Positions 10,250 through 22,992 are shown, counted from the stretch's first letter. The stretch: 64,000 nt of DNA from Eonycteris spelaea (GCA_003508835.1 PUFA01000014.1:1928501-1992500), one strand, 5' to 3'. Program-made: numbers and translations. Notes: generated by a model from the letters alone, not told the origin.

Positions 10250-12094
10250 CCGGGCAAGTTCAGCTCTGTGTCGTCGGCTGCCACGGGTTCCCTAAGAAGC
10301 TAACCAGGGCGTGTTCGGACTTCGACAGTGACCTGCTGATGGTTTTACATTTCTCCCAAGTATGATAGGCCCTGCGTGCCACTCCTACCCCCTCGTGCAA
10401 GCAGCAGACTCAGGAGACAGCGGGAGAGGGAGCAAAGGCGCCACGCTTCGAGAGCTCAGGGCACACCTGGACTGCCTGGGAAGCCGTAAACAGCCGTCTG
10501 GAACAGACTGTTAAACCTTGATTTTCGCTTAGGGAAAGGAAGTCGCCGATCTCCCGGCAAAAGGCGATTTCTTCCCCTTTTACTTCAGAGAGAGGAGTGC
10601 GCCCCACGGAGCGGCGATTTCGCTGCCACCGAAAGCTCTCTCTTGCGGAAAGTTCTCCGTGTGCCTCTCCGGAGCCCGTGACAGCAGCGTGAGCCTTTCT
10701 TCTTCCCCCGCCACACCCCACTCTTCCAACACCAGAGAGCCCGGTGTCCAGTGTCCTTCTCCATCCTCCTCACGGTGACCCGTGGGGCTAGGTGACCCTC
10801 TCTCCAACCTTCTCACACCCCGTTTCACCCCGGCCCCGGCCTGCGCCGGGCCAGGCCTTCGCAGACGCCCAGGGGCGGCTGAGTCGCCTGGAATTTGCCC
10901 GGGGTTCGGCTTACGTGGTTCGGTTCTGTAGGTCTGCGGTGCCCTGCTCCCCGTCCAGGGACCGCACGGCGAGAAGCAAGGTCCTCGGACGCGTCAGGGT
11001 TCTGGGACGCGTTGGGGTGCTGCCTACAGGGCCCTAAATCTGCTGGCCGGCCGCAGGCTGGGAGCCAGCTGGTCACCGGGTATTTCTGCAGTTGTCTGTT
11101 AACGGAAGCCGCGTGCCCACCGACGCCACCCTGCCCCTGAAGACTTGAATGACGCAGCCTTAACCTCGCTCTTCCCCGCCCGGGCAGCGGCCAGGGCCGC
11201 TCTAAGGGGCCTCGCCATTCCCGGCGCCCTGCGTTCCCACGGGCAGCCTGTGGCGCTTCGTCTTCCGTGCCAGCCTGACCGGCCCAGGGCACCCAGGCTG
11301 CACGCTGTTTGTGGGGCTGTCGGCGACGTGTTTCCAGGTGACATTAGCGTGTGACTCAGTGAACAGGCTGCTGTCCCCACTGTGTGGGGACAGAGGCGGC
11401 GGAAGGAGGACTCTGCCCCCTCCTCCTCCCCCAGTGCTGCGCGTCCCATCGTCGGCCCTTGGACGGGCGTCCCCACCACCTGCTTCCCTGGGCCTGCAGC
11501 TTGCAGGCGGCGGATCACGGGACTTCCTGGCCGCCCTGACGGCTTGAGCCAACTCCCCATTGTTATTGCCCACATGTACCTCTCTCTCCTCCCAGTTCTG
11601 CTCCCCCTGGAGAACCCGCCGCTCGCCCATCGGAACTCCCAGGGGGTCCCTGTCCTCCACCTGAAACAGGGCCCGTGAAGGCCAGGCATTTGCGCCTGGC
11701 GTGCGTGGCTGAAGACCTGGAGTGGCGATTTCGTTACGTCAGGTGACTTCGCCGACAGGCCCGTAAACGCTGCCTTTTCAGACGCCCTGGCTCTGGAAAG
11801 TGTCATTTGTTCTGTAACAAATCACATCCCCTCGGCCTCACAGGCCTCCCGCCCCCACCCTCAGTGACCCATTTTTTCGTGCCAAACCATGGGCTGTTTT
11901 CTCTGTTTTACTATTTTCTTCTAAACCGTGCTATCGTGTTGACCAAGAAGGTTGCTTAAAAAGAAAACAGGCCTCGGAAGAGAAATTACGCTGCTTTCTT
12001 AAGGGTAGGACACACTGCAGTTCGGGTTTTGATGAAAACTTTCCCCCTCCTCCCTCGGACTGAGAAGCACAGAACCATTTGCTTTGCGCATCTC
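10250..12094. other. GC-rich non-coding stretch
   Basis: Long stretch without recognised repeat families. 10.8-11.7 kb is CpG-bearing. 11.8-12.0 kb is AT-richer and conserved-element-like. Long open frames run antisense (for example 11099-11806) but are low-complexity and overlap others on the sense strand. Confidence 0.4.
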
Positions 12095-12260
12095 CAGGAA
12101 CTGGCCTTGGGCAGGTCTGGCAGCTCTGCATCTGTTTTTTCCTCTGTAACTGGGGTTAGGGTTACCTTTCTCACAGTCGTGGTGACATTTCACAAAGCTT
12201 AACAAGGTCAAGTGCCTGACAAGCTTAACAAGGTCAAGTGCCTGACGCAGTGCGTGGCGG
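12095..12260 (+). mobile_element. MIR-like SINE, sense, with internal duplication
   Basis: Diverged MIR pattern: GGCCTTGGGCAGGTCTGGCA, CTGCATCTGTTTTTTCCTCTG, AACTGGGGTTAGGG, then AAGTGCCTGAC. Its 3' part carries the exact 26-bp duplication annotated separately. Confidence 0.5.
12195..12246. repeat. Perfect 26-bp tandem duplication
   Basis: The unit beginning AAGCTTAACAAGG and ending GTGCCTGAC occurs twice head to tail (12195-12220 and 12221-12246) with no mismatch. The identity suggests a recent replication-slippage or microhomology event. Confidence 0.95.
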
Positions 12261-12560
12261 GCCGGACTTTACCTTTCTGCAAAATCAACTTGCGTGATCA
12301 TTTCAGCATCAGCCCTTTGTAGCAAAAATTAGAGCAGCAATCCTGATCGATTTCGGGGGGAAAAGTACAATGTATTCTAAGCCACTGGTTAATTCGAATT
12401 ACCCATGTCGTTCTCTCTTTCGGCGTCGGGGATAACTGAGAGTTGACTGCACCATTAAATTAACATCAACGTGAAGCTTTCGCTCTCGTTAAACCTGTAT
12501 TGCACTGTTTTTTAGAGCCAAGGAGCACATTTTTTAACAACTAATGAGTCGATACAGCCG
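12261..12560. promoter_or_regulatory. AT-rich conserved-element candidate
   Basis: Repeat-free block with GATCGAT and TTAATTCGAATTA words (near 12340 and 12388) and retained CpGs. Enhancer-like composition, inferred only. Confidence 0.28.
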
Positions 12561-13525
12561 TGCCCAGGAGTCACGTTTTTTACCAATAAAACCAGGCCAT
12601 GGAGAAGGTGTGTCAGCAGCCCCTCACAGGAAGGAGCCGTCCTATTCTTTATTCTGGAGTCCTGGACCAAAATCAGAAAGCAAAGCAGAAAGCACCTGAA
12701 AAGAAACGCACCATTAGGTTTGCCTCCAGACACACCTGCAGAGACGCACAGCCTCTGTTTCTGTGTGTGTGTGTGTTTTTCTCTTCAGATTCTTGACACA
12801 CACGAATAGCAAGAAGACAACTAACTGTCCCCATGAAAACACATTGATACTGTAATGACATTAATCATAATAAAAACTATTAGGAGGAGGCTGGCAAGAG
12901 ACAAGCATTTGTCAGGTCCTGGGTAACCGTCCGACACACCCGGGCTTCTGGGAACCCTATCCCAACCGCCGGGAAGTCAGGAGCAAGGGGGTGGGGCCGG
13001 AACGAAGCCTGGTCTCGACGCCTAAACACAGACGGACATGCCGGCCGCTCCAGGCGGTTCTAGGCTCTGCACCTCAACGCGAGTTTCTTTTAAAATGTTC
13101 CCCTTTGAACGAACGAAACCAGAATAGGGGAATTAACACAGTTGAGCTCCTAGGTGAGAACCCCAGCTGCCAAGTCAGAGTGGGACGTTGTCAGAATGAC
13201 AGGATTCAGCCCGGGGCGGCTGGGACCCCAGGGGGTGGCCGCGCAGAGGCAGAATGCTGCCGGGCACCCTGCAAACACGCGTGAGGAGGGAAGGCCAGCG
13301 AGGGGAACGGGAGAAAGGCCCTGCAGGGCATGGGAGCTGACCATCCGACCATCTCCTCTCACGGGGTCTGAATCCGACCCGAGGGGCAAGCGCAGTCTGG
13401 CCGGACTTCCTCTCGGGTGTCATTTTGCAACATGAATGAACCCCTCGGCACCCCACGGTACCCAAGCCTGCTTCTAGAATGCGGCAGCAGAAAGGACAGT
13501 CCCAAAGAATTTAACCAGCACGACG
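12561..13525. other. Unassigned non-coding sequence
   Basis: Contains a short TG run near 12763-12777 and otherwise no recognised repeat or exon. 12.9-13.45 kb is GC-rich. Confidence 0.4.
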
Positions 13526-14040
13526 AGCTCCGGTTTCTTCTGGGACAGCTTCGAAGCGTTCAAAATTAGTTTTCAGTTTAATAGCTTTTTAAAAATCTAC
13601 ATGAAGCTTTGTCATCGGCTATGCAAAAGCTCTTACCATTTCTTGGCCTTTGGAGATTTTATTTCACTTACATGTTGGACTATGACACAATTTTCATGAC
13701 TCCACGTTGCTAATTATACGTTTCTAGAGCACACGGCTGTTTTCACGGCCTCCCCCTTTTCATGGACTATTTTGTAACCATGAAAATGTGATCAGTTTGT
13801 TTATATTTAATCAAAACACACTACGAAAACTCGATAACGTACTCCTGAGAGCTTTGCACCATTGATGACAGATTAGACATAAATGTGCAGCAACTGGATC
13901 TGATTCGCATCATAAATATTCAAGTCTTACGTATTTGTTCCACAAAACAGTTGATTAAGTGGCTTTAGTTTGTTTTATTGTCTCAACCGCACAATGCAAA
14001 TAAAGTTTTGAAATAGTTAGGTAACACGCGTGCATCCAAT
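13526..14040. promoter_or_regulatory. AT-rich conserved-element candidate with octamer
   Basis: About 500 bp, AT-rich and free of recognisable transposons, between GC-rich flanks. It holds a perfect POU octamer ATGCAAAT at 13994-14001, several TTAAT/ATTAA words, and CATAAATATTC near 13910. One of the stronger enhancer-like blocks by appearance. Conservation is untested. Confidence 0.35.
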
Positions 14041-14051
14041 AAATGTCAGCG

Positions 14052-14057
14052 TTCTCG

Positions 14058-14094
<37 letters not shown>

Positions 14095-14100
14095 CCTCTC
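14052..14100. repeat. TC microsatellite
   Basis: Nearly pure (TC)n with a few TCGC and TCCC interruptions. Confidence 0.95.
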
Positions 14101-14298
14101 ACTGGATTATAATGACCATGATGGAACTTCAGAATCCTATGGTCCTTCCTGCCAAGTTCAAAGCGACTGTTTTCATGAAGTCAGTTACAAGCTCTCTGAG
14201 CAGAGAGAGTGGATGCTGAAATGTCACCATTTTCAGTAAGGCCCCCTAGGAGTTCTGCTTAGTCACGGCAGGTAAGGGGTTCAGAATAACAGTGAATG

Positions 14299-14332
14299 AG
14301 AAAGAAAGAAAAGAAAGAAAGAAAGAAAGAAA

Positions 14333-14424
<92 letters not shown>

Positions 14425-14462
14425 AAAGAAAGAAAAGAAAGAAAGAAGAAAGAAAGAAGAAA

Positions 14463-14507
<45 letters not shown>

Positions 14508-14520
14508 AAAGAAAGAAAAA
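14299..14520. repeat. GAAA tetranucleotide microsatellite, about 220 bp
   Basis: Polypurine (GAAA)n with GAA and GAAAA interruptions. A purine tract of this length can form triplex DNA and is expected to be highly length-polymorphic. No SINE body precedes it, so it does not look like a retroposon tail. Confidence 0.97.
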
Positions 14521-15119
14521 ACCTTTATGACCAAAATCCAGCCAAAATCTAAGGGAAAGATGGGAACAAGAGAAGGAAGAGCCTCAGTGAATTCCCTTTT
14601 GCCTTGAGAGCAGCTGGTGAGCTCTCATTTCTGTGGCCTTCGCGGAAAAGCCCGGGTCCCTTTATTAGGCAGAGGGGCAGGCGAGAGACACCTCCCTCCC
14701 CGCCACTGGGCTGGGACCCGGAGGACTCGGCCCCACTGTGACGTGGACGGTGGGGAGTCAGACGACACTCAGGCGCACGGGGGCCCCTCGGTGCTAAGAA
14801 GACTGGGCTAGAAGCAGAGGACGCCATCGAACATGTGCAGTGAAAAATAAGCTTTATACCCAAATTAACCCAAGTTAACATGAACTCAAACAAAAGTCAT
14901 AGCTTGAAGTTTTTTGGACTTTCCAGGCAGATGCTACCAATAAAACCGGAGTCGCTATATTAGTATCAGGCGGGGGAAACATTCCATGTTATGGCAAACG
15001 CAACACTAGGGAAAAAGAACGTTACAACATAACAATAAAAGAGAATTCACCGGGGGACTTTTCCTCCTTCATTTTATTTTGGTTTTTTTTTTTTGTTTTT
15101 GTTTGGGAGGGACTGTTGT
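14521..15119. other. Unassigned sequence with T-rich tract
   Basis: 14.82-15.05 kb is AT-rich and conserved-element-like (AATTAACCCAAGTTAAC near-dyad). A T-rich tract lies at about 15073-15108. No transposon is recognised. Confidence 0.35.
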
Positions 15120-18100
15120 TACTCCCACTCGCCACATTCCCCCAGAATCTCCTGTGCTCCATGACGCCTTCCCCTGTCCTGAAGGCCCAGGCTTCGGAGC
15201 TGGGAAGCCGGCCTGTGTCCCCCGGACGAGCTGAGGTGCAAACGGCCGGGCAGCGGTGTCGGAAGGCACAGCGCTGGGGAGGGGAGCGGGGAGGGCGGCT
15301 CTCGGCAAGGCTTCCGCCTCCCACCAGAGCTGCAAGAAGGCCCCTCAGGGGTGTCCCGCACTGAGGCCAGAGCGGCCACCCTGTGGGGGGAGGGAGAAGC
15401 TGGAGCGAGGCAGCTCCCCCGGCTGAGGACTGTCCCCAGAGGGCCAGCAGGCCAGGGCCGCATGGGCCCGGCGGGGGCCACGCTGCCTTCACGCGGGCAC
15501 GTCCCCAGGGCACAGCTCCGCCAGGGTTTGGGTCGGGCTGCCCAGCCGGGAAACTTACAAGAGATGGCAACGGGACACGGTAAATGACAACCGCCACCAC
15601 CTCGAGTCCATAGTGACACTCACCATCCCCTCCTGTGCCACCAACTCGACATGCCCTCGCCCGCAACTTGCAGGCTGCTTGCTGGTCTAGGCAGCCGGCC
15701 TGGTGGGGGGACCGGGCGTCAGCTCTGCAGGGGCGGAAGGGAGCCCCGCTCATCGCCCGCTGCTCCGGCTCCTACTCGTCCTTCTGTGGTTCGGCCGCGC
15801 GTAGGCGGGCCGGAGTCCCCTCGGAGCGCCCTGGGTCACCGACGTGTTGTCCCTCACTGTGCACCACGGTCCTGCCTCCCCCGACAGCTGGGGCCGGTGA
15901 AGCCTGTGGCAGGAAACTCCTTTCCTTGCCTGTCGGTCACCTGTCATCGGAAACCGTTAGCGACTGGGTGACGGATGACGTGCAGCTCAGGGGGAGTCGC
16001 GCTGTGTCCCCTGCATGGGGCATCCTCCCTCCGCAGCCAGAGGACCACGCACGGGTGTCTGTGGCGTGCCTGAGTGCAGGGCAGCGAGGCCGCTTCCACG
16101 CCAGACCCAGGCAGTGCCCTGCGAGGGGCACAGGCCCAACGAGGCCTGGGGATGCCACCTGTGCTCCCGCTGAGTTAGCTCGAACCTGGCACCTCACACC
16201 GACTTACGAGAGGCTCGGCCCCCGCTGGGTGAGGCCCTAACGGTGGACGCAGCGAGGCCAGGGTCACGTGCCCGCTGCCACACCCGCTGGGGGAGACCGG
16301 ACGCTGGGCCCGCGCGGGCGCCGAGTGGCGTCCCACGGTGGGTGCCAGCGCTGGCTTGCCCGCAGGCAGGAAGGTGACCCTACGCGGAGACTCTCGGTGG
16401 CGCCCTGAGGTCCGTCTCCAGCCCGCCCTCGGAGGACAGGTTTATGCAGCCGGCCGCCTGCCCCGGGGCTGCCTGGTCCCCCGAGGGGCTGCGCCGGGGC
16501 CCAGAGCCGCGCACAGGGGAGACACTCGGGCAGCCCCGATGACATGGCGTGGTGAACGGGAGCCTCTTTTGCTCAGGAGGGAAAAGAACACAGACCCAAG
16601 TCGACGGCTCCTTCCATGGCAGAGAAACACCACACCGGCAGCGGCTGCCGGGGGCTGCGGCCTGTCCACGCAGCGACACGTGCCGCTCGCTGTCACGGCT
16701 CCTCCGGTTGGGGAGGGGCCGGACCGGGGGATTAAACGGGCCGAGACAAGGACCGCACCCCCACACTCCCTCTCTGGCACTCCGCCCCCAACATGACACG
16801 TGATCGTGTCTGTGACTCTCTAGTGGGGGAAGGGCGCGCCCCAACACGACTTTGCATTTTCTCAGCCAAGGAACCGATGGGCAGATTCTGCCAAAGGCCA
16901 AGAGCATCGGCTCCCAGCCGTGCGTGAGGACCAGGGGAAGGGCGACCAGCAGGTCCAGGGACCGGGAGCCGGACCTGAGCCCGGAGCCCTTTCACGCCCA
17001 GCCCCCTTGTCCCCACTCCAACAGGGGGCCACAACGGGTCTCCACGTCAGTTTAAGCATCTTTGAGACCCTCGGGAGTTCCTGTTTCCCCAGGGCTCATT
17101 TGCCGGAACCAATGGCCTCGGTTCCTTAGAAGAAGCCGTGGCACGTGCTGGACGCGCTTACGGTGCCCAGGGGTCCCTGCCGGCAGGAAGTCCACTCCTC
17201 CCTCAGTCCCCGGGTCTGGGCCTGGGAATCGGGCACGAGATCCTGACTGGCCCTTGGGACGGGTCCGCTCACCCGCCTGCTCGTCTGAGCCTGATTCCCG
17301 TCGTGGCATCGGTTAAGCTCGAGCCTCACTGGCTGCCACCCCAACGCACTTCCAGAAGCGACGCGTCGATGCGCCATGTCCGCAGCTCCCGCAGGGCGGG
17401 GCACCTCTGGGTGCTCCCCTGACCTTGACCCGCCTCGCGACCTTGCCTCCGCCTTGCTCCTACGTCGCGAACACCTCTGGGCCTCTGTCAGCTCAGGATC
17501 CCGTCACCTCATTGCCCCCGAGGACCAGTTCTGCGGCTCCGTCACTACCGTCAGCTCCGACCCACAGAACACAGCGCTTCCTGGCCTCTCTGGGGTGCTG
17601 GGGCAACTCCCACCGCTGCCTCCCCTTCGTAAACGGGGAGTCCCCCGGGCCGTCGAGGGGACACATATCCACTCCAGCATGGCCGTCCCGGGCCTCGGGG
17701 CCCTCCCTCCGCCGTCTGCCCCGGGGCGGGCTGTCGCTTCCTCCGGGTCCTCGCTGCACCTCAGCAGTATTAGCCTCGTCTTGAGGAATCCCGGCCAACG
17801 CAGGATGCTCGGTGCCCGGGCAGAGTTTCCCTCATTCCACTTCAGCCTTCCTCCTCGGCCGGATCGTGTGGCTCTTCTCCTGGGTCCTCTGGGGCGTGTT
17901 AGCCAGACTCTGCGGCCCCTCTGCCACTGAGGCCCCTGTGCCTCTGCCAGCCCGCTCGCCCCAGGTGGGCTGCGTGGAGATCTGGCCTCGTCCTCCATCT
18001 GGAGATGGGTCTGTATCCTGAGGGGGAAGCATTGTCTTGTAAGACACCTGCCTTACGTGAGGCCTCTGTAGGCTCTTCAAGAAACAGGAGTCCACGGTCC

Positions 18101-19179
18101 CACACGGGATCGGGGGACGGCTCCGCGGGCCCAGATGACACAGGGGAACGCAAGCCACGACGCGACGGCTGCCCGTTCTCGGCCTCCTGGGCCAGCCCGC
18201 CCTCTGGGATGGGAGCAGGGACGGTCCTGTCCGAATGGGGGGAGCAGCACGGGAGCAACAGACGTGTGTTTGCCCGCGTCGGTGCTGTCGGGGGCGGGGA
18301 AGAGGAAACCTCGGCACATATCTGGAAACTGCGCCCGCCACACAGCTCCTGCCGGCGGAGACTCGCGGGCTCCCCGCCGTGCTCCTACGACATGGGGGGC
18401 CCTGTGCCGCCCTCTGCCCACCACACGGACGCGTCTCCGGGGCCACAGCTGCCTTCGCCACCCCGGGACCCTCGCGCCTCGCACGGCAACGCCAGCGCGT
18501 GTCGGCCGCGTTCACGCCCTCTGGTCAGGTACACGGCCGGTGGCACGGTCAGCCAGGTGGGCCTCCGTCGCAGCGAAGGGGCCCACGATGCGGCAGACAG
18601 GATTCCCGGGGTCCCCCAAGCCCGGCCCCTCCCAGGGTTTCCAGGAAGACACCAGCCACCGCGCGGCCGCGCTCCTTGGAGGAAGAGTTCCGAAGAGCCC
18701 GCACTGTTTTCCCAAAGGAGAAAAGGAAGATCTGGGAAACTTGTTGCAGCGAAGCAGGTGCATAAGACGTCAGGGGGAAACACACCAGGTGTGCTCAGCG
18801 CGGCACGGCGAGGCGGCAGGTCGGCAGGGGCCTGGGCAGCGGGTAGAACCCTGACTTTGAACCGGAAGGTTTCACTGTAGAGACAGACCCAGGGCGCAGA
18901 ACCCAGAACCAGCTTTGGTGGGGCCCACCACTGCGCCCCCTGAGGCGCTGCTCGGGGGCTGCAAAGCAGGGTCATGACAGTCACAAGCTCCGTCTCACAG
19001 GGTCCTCGCTCAGGTCAAACGAGTGACGTGTGCAAACTGTAGGGCATCAGTCAGCTGCCCCGCCGCCCGAGGACAGCCGGTCACACCCACTCACCCGTGC
19101 AGAGAATTCCCCTGCGGGGGCTTCTGTGTGGAGGGAGGCCGGGCACAGGGACCCAGCCCTCACCGTTGGGACAATGCCT
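15120..19179. other. Long CpG-rich non-coding stretch
   Basis: About 4 kb of GC-rich sequence with little CpG depletion. A hand count in 18121-18540 gives 47 CpGs. It holds many open frames on both strands, all Gly/Pro/Arg/Ala-rich and mutually overlapping. No splice-bounded conserved exon is recognisable. A weak MIR-like patch may lie near 17570-17650. Confidence 0.4.
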
Positions 19180-19335
19180 GTGGCCGGCCCGGGGCCTGCT
19201 GATTTCTGGCTGGGGAACCTGTGGCTTGAACTCCTAACGCCTTAGCTGTCCCTCGGTGACAGGTTCACAATGCTGAGCTCGTGGTGCGTCGTGAGGACTG
19301 AAGTGTGCACGGAGCACTGGCACGCCACCTGTTAC
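19180..19335 (+). mobile_element. MIR SINE, sense, diverged
   Basis: Pattern TGGCTTGAACTCCTAACGCC, TTAGCTGTCCCTCGGTGACA, TCGTGGTGCGTCGTGAGGAC, then GTGCACGGAGCACTGGCACG. This follows the MIR core and the part 3' of it. Confidence 0.55.
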
Positions 19336-19570
19336 AGACGACAGGGGTCGTCAGCGCGTCCTCACGCTCCGCGGTCCCGCCAAAGAATGCCAACGGTTAA
19401 CCAAGAGCTCGTGAGATTTTCTCTTATATTTTTTTCTTCTTTTCCCCAATGGTTAAGTATGTCGTTCTCTGTGAAGTACAGGTCACATGCTCCATCATTA
19501 GCTGCCAGGAAAGCCTGGCTTTTGCTCGCATTTTGATTTTGCATTAAGGGGGGGACAATCGAGACCCTGA
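19336..19570. other. AT-rich, conserved-element-like block
   Basis: AT-rich and repeat-free between CpG-rich flanks, with pyrimidine-rich TTTTTTTCTTCTTTTCC near 19430. Unassigned. Confidence 0.28.
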
Positions 19571-21608
19571 CGATGGCGGTAACTTCCCGCTGAAGTCGCC
19601 TGCCCCCCTGATTGTGCGTCCCCTCCCGGAGCCACCGGGCTGAGGCGAAGCGTCTCCAGAACAGCCCCAGGGCTCGTGTGCCAGACCGAGACTCCCAGCG
19701 CCAGGGCGAGGTGCTGGGCCGATGACACCGCCTCGCCCCTGGTGACAAAGCCCGCGTGGGCTCCCTGCGAGGCCGGGCACCTCCGGCCAGCGCTCGCCCT
19801 CTGTCCTGTCGTCACCGCCAGCTGGGGCACGGTCCCTGGGCACCGGGCGAGCGGACCGTCCCCTGCAGAGAGCGGGTCCTCAGCTTTGCACGAGCACAGC
19901 CCAAACCCTGGGCACGTCCCCACCGAGCTGACAGGGGCCGAACCACGCAGCAGGCCGCTGCACCCGACGCTGCAAGAGGCCAGTTCCAACCCTGCGCCTC
20001 CGGCAAGCGGCAGGAAACCGAGAAGACGTCCTCAGGCTCTGAGGTTAACAGGGAGGGTCCTGCCAGCCTGTGGCTCTGGTTTCTGTTCCTCCCAGCGTGT
20101 GGTCCCCTCCCACCCATGAGTCAGGAATCGAAGCAAAGGCAGGATACAGGGTCAGGGCCCTGTCAGCTCACCTCTGCCCCGCAGGGCCTGGCACACAGGA
20201 CACGGCGCCTTCGAGAAGAGTCTCCCCGTCCGAATCACCACTCGGTTCTTCCCAGAGAGGCGTCCTCGCGCCCAAGGGCAGGGGGGGCCGTGAGGATGCC
20301 TCGGGCCTCTCCCGGGCACCAGCCGCACACCTCTGGGTGGCAGCTTCATCCGTGTCGCTCACAGTCAGACAGAGAAAGGGAACACTTGCCGCCGAGCGCC
20401 GGGCCGGGCGCCCCGGAACAGAAGGTGCCGGTGACTTTGTTCCACAAAGGGTGGCGAGAGCAGGCCGGGAGCCCGGCGAACGCGCGCACAGAACTCTGAG
20501 CCCGACGGCTGGGAACCGGGAAAGGAAAAGGACCCCGAACCGTCATGCTATGTGGAGACAGAATGCAAATTATCGTAGAGAATCATGGTCGCGTCACGCA
20601 AAGCCATTCGCAGGGCGCTGGAAAGGCCTCCGGCGAGGGCCTTCTCGCCCGTGCCAGGCGGTGCGGGAGAGGCAGCCACAGAGCCGGCCGGCCTCGGAGC
20701 CCTGGCCCCCGCCCCGCACAGTCGCCCTTCCTCCGTCTCCCGGAGGAGCCCCGAGGGGCTGCGCACCCACTCTGACTCTGCCGTGGGCGCAAACCCCTCC
20801 ACCGCCCCGCCCCGAGCCTCGGTTTACCCCCGGTGAAATGACGGCGCCAACGCTACCTTCCTCAAAACGTGCTTGTGACGACGCACCAGGAGAGGCTCAT
20901 CACTGTGCCAGCTTTGCGGGGGGGTTGCAGTCGTGAGCAGGCGCGTAACATACACGCCACCCGCCCCCACCGCCCCAAAGTACCCACCTCCACCCCCAGT
21001 GCTGGCTCCCGGTGTCACCTAACACAGCCCAAGGCCAGTAAACCACGCCGCACAAGGGCGAGACCCGGCAGAGGGCCTTCATCTCCGCTGCAGGGCCAGT
21101 CCCTTCTCTTGGGGCCTGGGGTTACTTAGCTGGTAAAACTCGAGTTTCACACTCTGTGTCCCCGGAACTGGCTTCTGGTCTGACAGCCTTGGAGCCTGTG
21201 TGCTCTGGAAACTCCGTCAGAGCAGAGGTGGCCATGGCTGTGCCCGGCCCCGAGAGCCCCCACCCGCCCTCCGGACCACCCATCGCACCCTCCCCATGGA
21301 AGCCGCCCCGGGAGCGAGCGTTCCTGTCCCGGCCGAGATAACAGCTGACCAGCATCTCCGGCTGTTTGCGTTTCACAGGCTGCACCTGGTAGCAGGAAGC
21401 GGGCTGAAGGACACAGGTGAAGGAAGCAGGGGTGAGCCGGCACCCTCGTCGGTCAGGGTGCCCACCCAGGCTAAGGCGACGTTCCCTGAACAGCTACCTC
21501 TTCCAAAAACCTCCAGGAAGCCAAGCGCTCAACGAAAGTAAAACGAGAATTTTTCTCTCAATTCCTTATTATGGGAGTTCACTGTTTGCCTTGCAATTAC
21601 ATCAGCAG
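19571..21608. other. CpG-rich non-coding stretch
   Basis: GC-rich with many CpGs. Overlapping low-complexity open frames on both strands, including 20070-20936 sense, give no domain match. No repeat is recognised. Confidence 0.4.
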
Positions 21609-21638
21609 GTACACACTCACACACGCACATGCAAGGGG

Positions 21639-21676
<38 letters not shown>
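21609..21676. repeat. CA microsatellite
   Basis: Imperfect CA-rich leader, then pure (CA)n at 21640-21676. Confidence 0.95.
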
Positions 21677-21678
<2 letters not shown>

Positions 21679-22099
21679 GAGCACTGCCCAAGGGGTGACA
21701 GCTCTGCATGGCCGAAAGCCCTGCCCTGGGGGCCTGCATGGGTGGCTGGTTTCACTGTGAACAGGATTTTCCAGCAGCTGCCAGAGAAAATTACCAAAAA
21801 AAGGCAAACGAGGGGAACGGTGCATTCAAAACACACCCCCGTCCTCACTGCCCGTGTGCAGGATTACGTGTCTCCAAAAACGTGGGACACACTCGGCCGT
21901 ACAGACCGAAAGCTAATCGGATTTCTGCTCCTGGACGCAGTGCTACTTAGCCACTGCCGTGCTACACTGTCCTGGGAGAAATGACGACATCCCTCTCGGC
22001 CCCGTGGCCCCGTCCGTGACAGGAGCGCTTCTATCAAACGACTTCTCAGCTCCTCTCTGGTTTCCAAATCGTGGGGAAGCTGTCCGCTACAGGTTTCTG
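21677..22099. other. Unassigned non-coding sequence
   Basis: Mixed composition. No repeat or exon is recognised. Confidence 0.4.
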
Positions 22100-22310
22100 A
22101 CCACTTGGGGCCACAGGTGACTGCAAAGAACACGGGCAGACGCCGGCCCTCTCTCCGGAAACGCGCGCGAAGCTCCGCGAGCCGCAGGGCTGACGAAGCG
22201 CGGAGCGCGAGCGGCCCGCCCTGCGGGAGGAGCTGGAACCCGGGTTCTGGGAAGAGCTCTCCAAAGACCGTCGGCCTGGACGCGGAGCCGAAGGGCCAGC
22301 CGCTGGGGGA
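22100..22310. promoter_or_regulatory. Short CpG-dense block
   Basis: About 210 bp rich in CpG (CGCGCG, GCGCGGAGCGCG words) with sharp edges into AT-richer DNA. It could be a small orphan CpG island. No GC-box array or coding signal is visible. Confidence 0.35.
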
Positions 22311-22902
22311 GTTTGAAAATCTGAAATTTTAGTTTAGACATAAACACAGCCATCTCATCCTGAGCTATAAAAAAAAAAAAAAAAAAAAAAAAGAGCCATA
22401 ATTCTGTATAATAACTCAAAAAATAAAGTATGGGAGGTATTAAAGCAAGACTCATTGCTGTTGACAAGCTGTACACGGTACAGCGGAGGCCGACAGGAAG
22501 CGCGGGGTCAGATTCCAAAGAGCAGGTACTGTGCAGGTGTCCAGGGCGGCAGTTAACGGACGGAGTGTTCTGTCCAGATGTCCCACCCGTTTCCGGAGCA
22601 GGAGGGAGGCCGGCTGCAGACCGAATCGGCTCTTGATATTCCTGGAAGGTGGCCGGGCGCTCAGGTTTCGTCAGCCCTACGTTGGAGGCGTCAAGGCACC
22701 ACGCCACGGTTGGATAACCCTGTGTTCGGTCCATTTTACCGAAGACGGGATGAATAAACTAAGAATCGGAGCACTCGTTGACTCATGGCACAGGTACGAA
22801 TGGGAAGTCGACATGTGTCCTGCATAGAGTCTGGCTGAACAAGCGTTTACGGTGCAGAATTCTCCATGCTGACTGTCACCACCCCTTCCAGCAGGGAAAG
22901 CT
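22311..22902. other. Unassigned sequence with a 24-A homopolymer
   Basis: An uninterrupted A-run occupies 22369-22392. I see no SINE or processed-gene body ending there. The flanks are AT-rich and conserved-element-like (22.31-22.47 kb). Confidence 0.5.
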
Positions 22903-22992
22903 TTGCGTGTTTGCGTGTGTACGTGCGTGCGGGTGCGCGGGTGCGTGTTTGCGTGTGTCTGTGTGTACATGGGAGTGGGTGTGTGTTTGCAC
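22903..22992. repeat. Degenerate TG/CG-rich microsatellite
   Basis: Alternating purine-pyrimidine GTGT, GCGTGT and GTGCGC units. This composition favours Z-DNA. Confidence 0.85.

Noticed and set aside
12150..12165. TTAGGG word suggesting an interstitial telomere repeat
   Set aside because: Only about one and a half units. It is the diverged MIR text around it.
22087..22734. 215-codon minus-strand frame with a Phe run
   Set aside because: The Phe run is the translation of the 24-A homopolymer. The rest is GC-rich chance frame.
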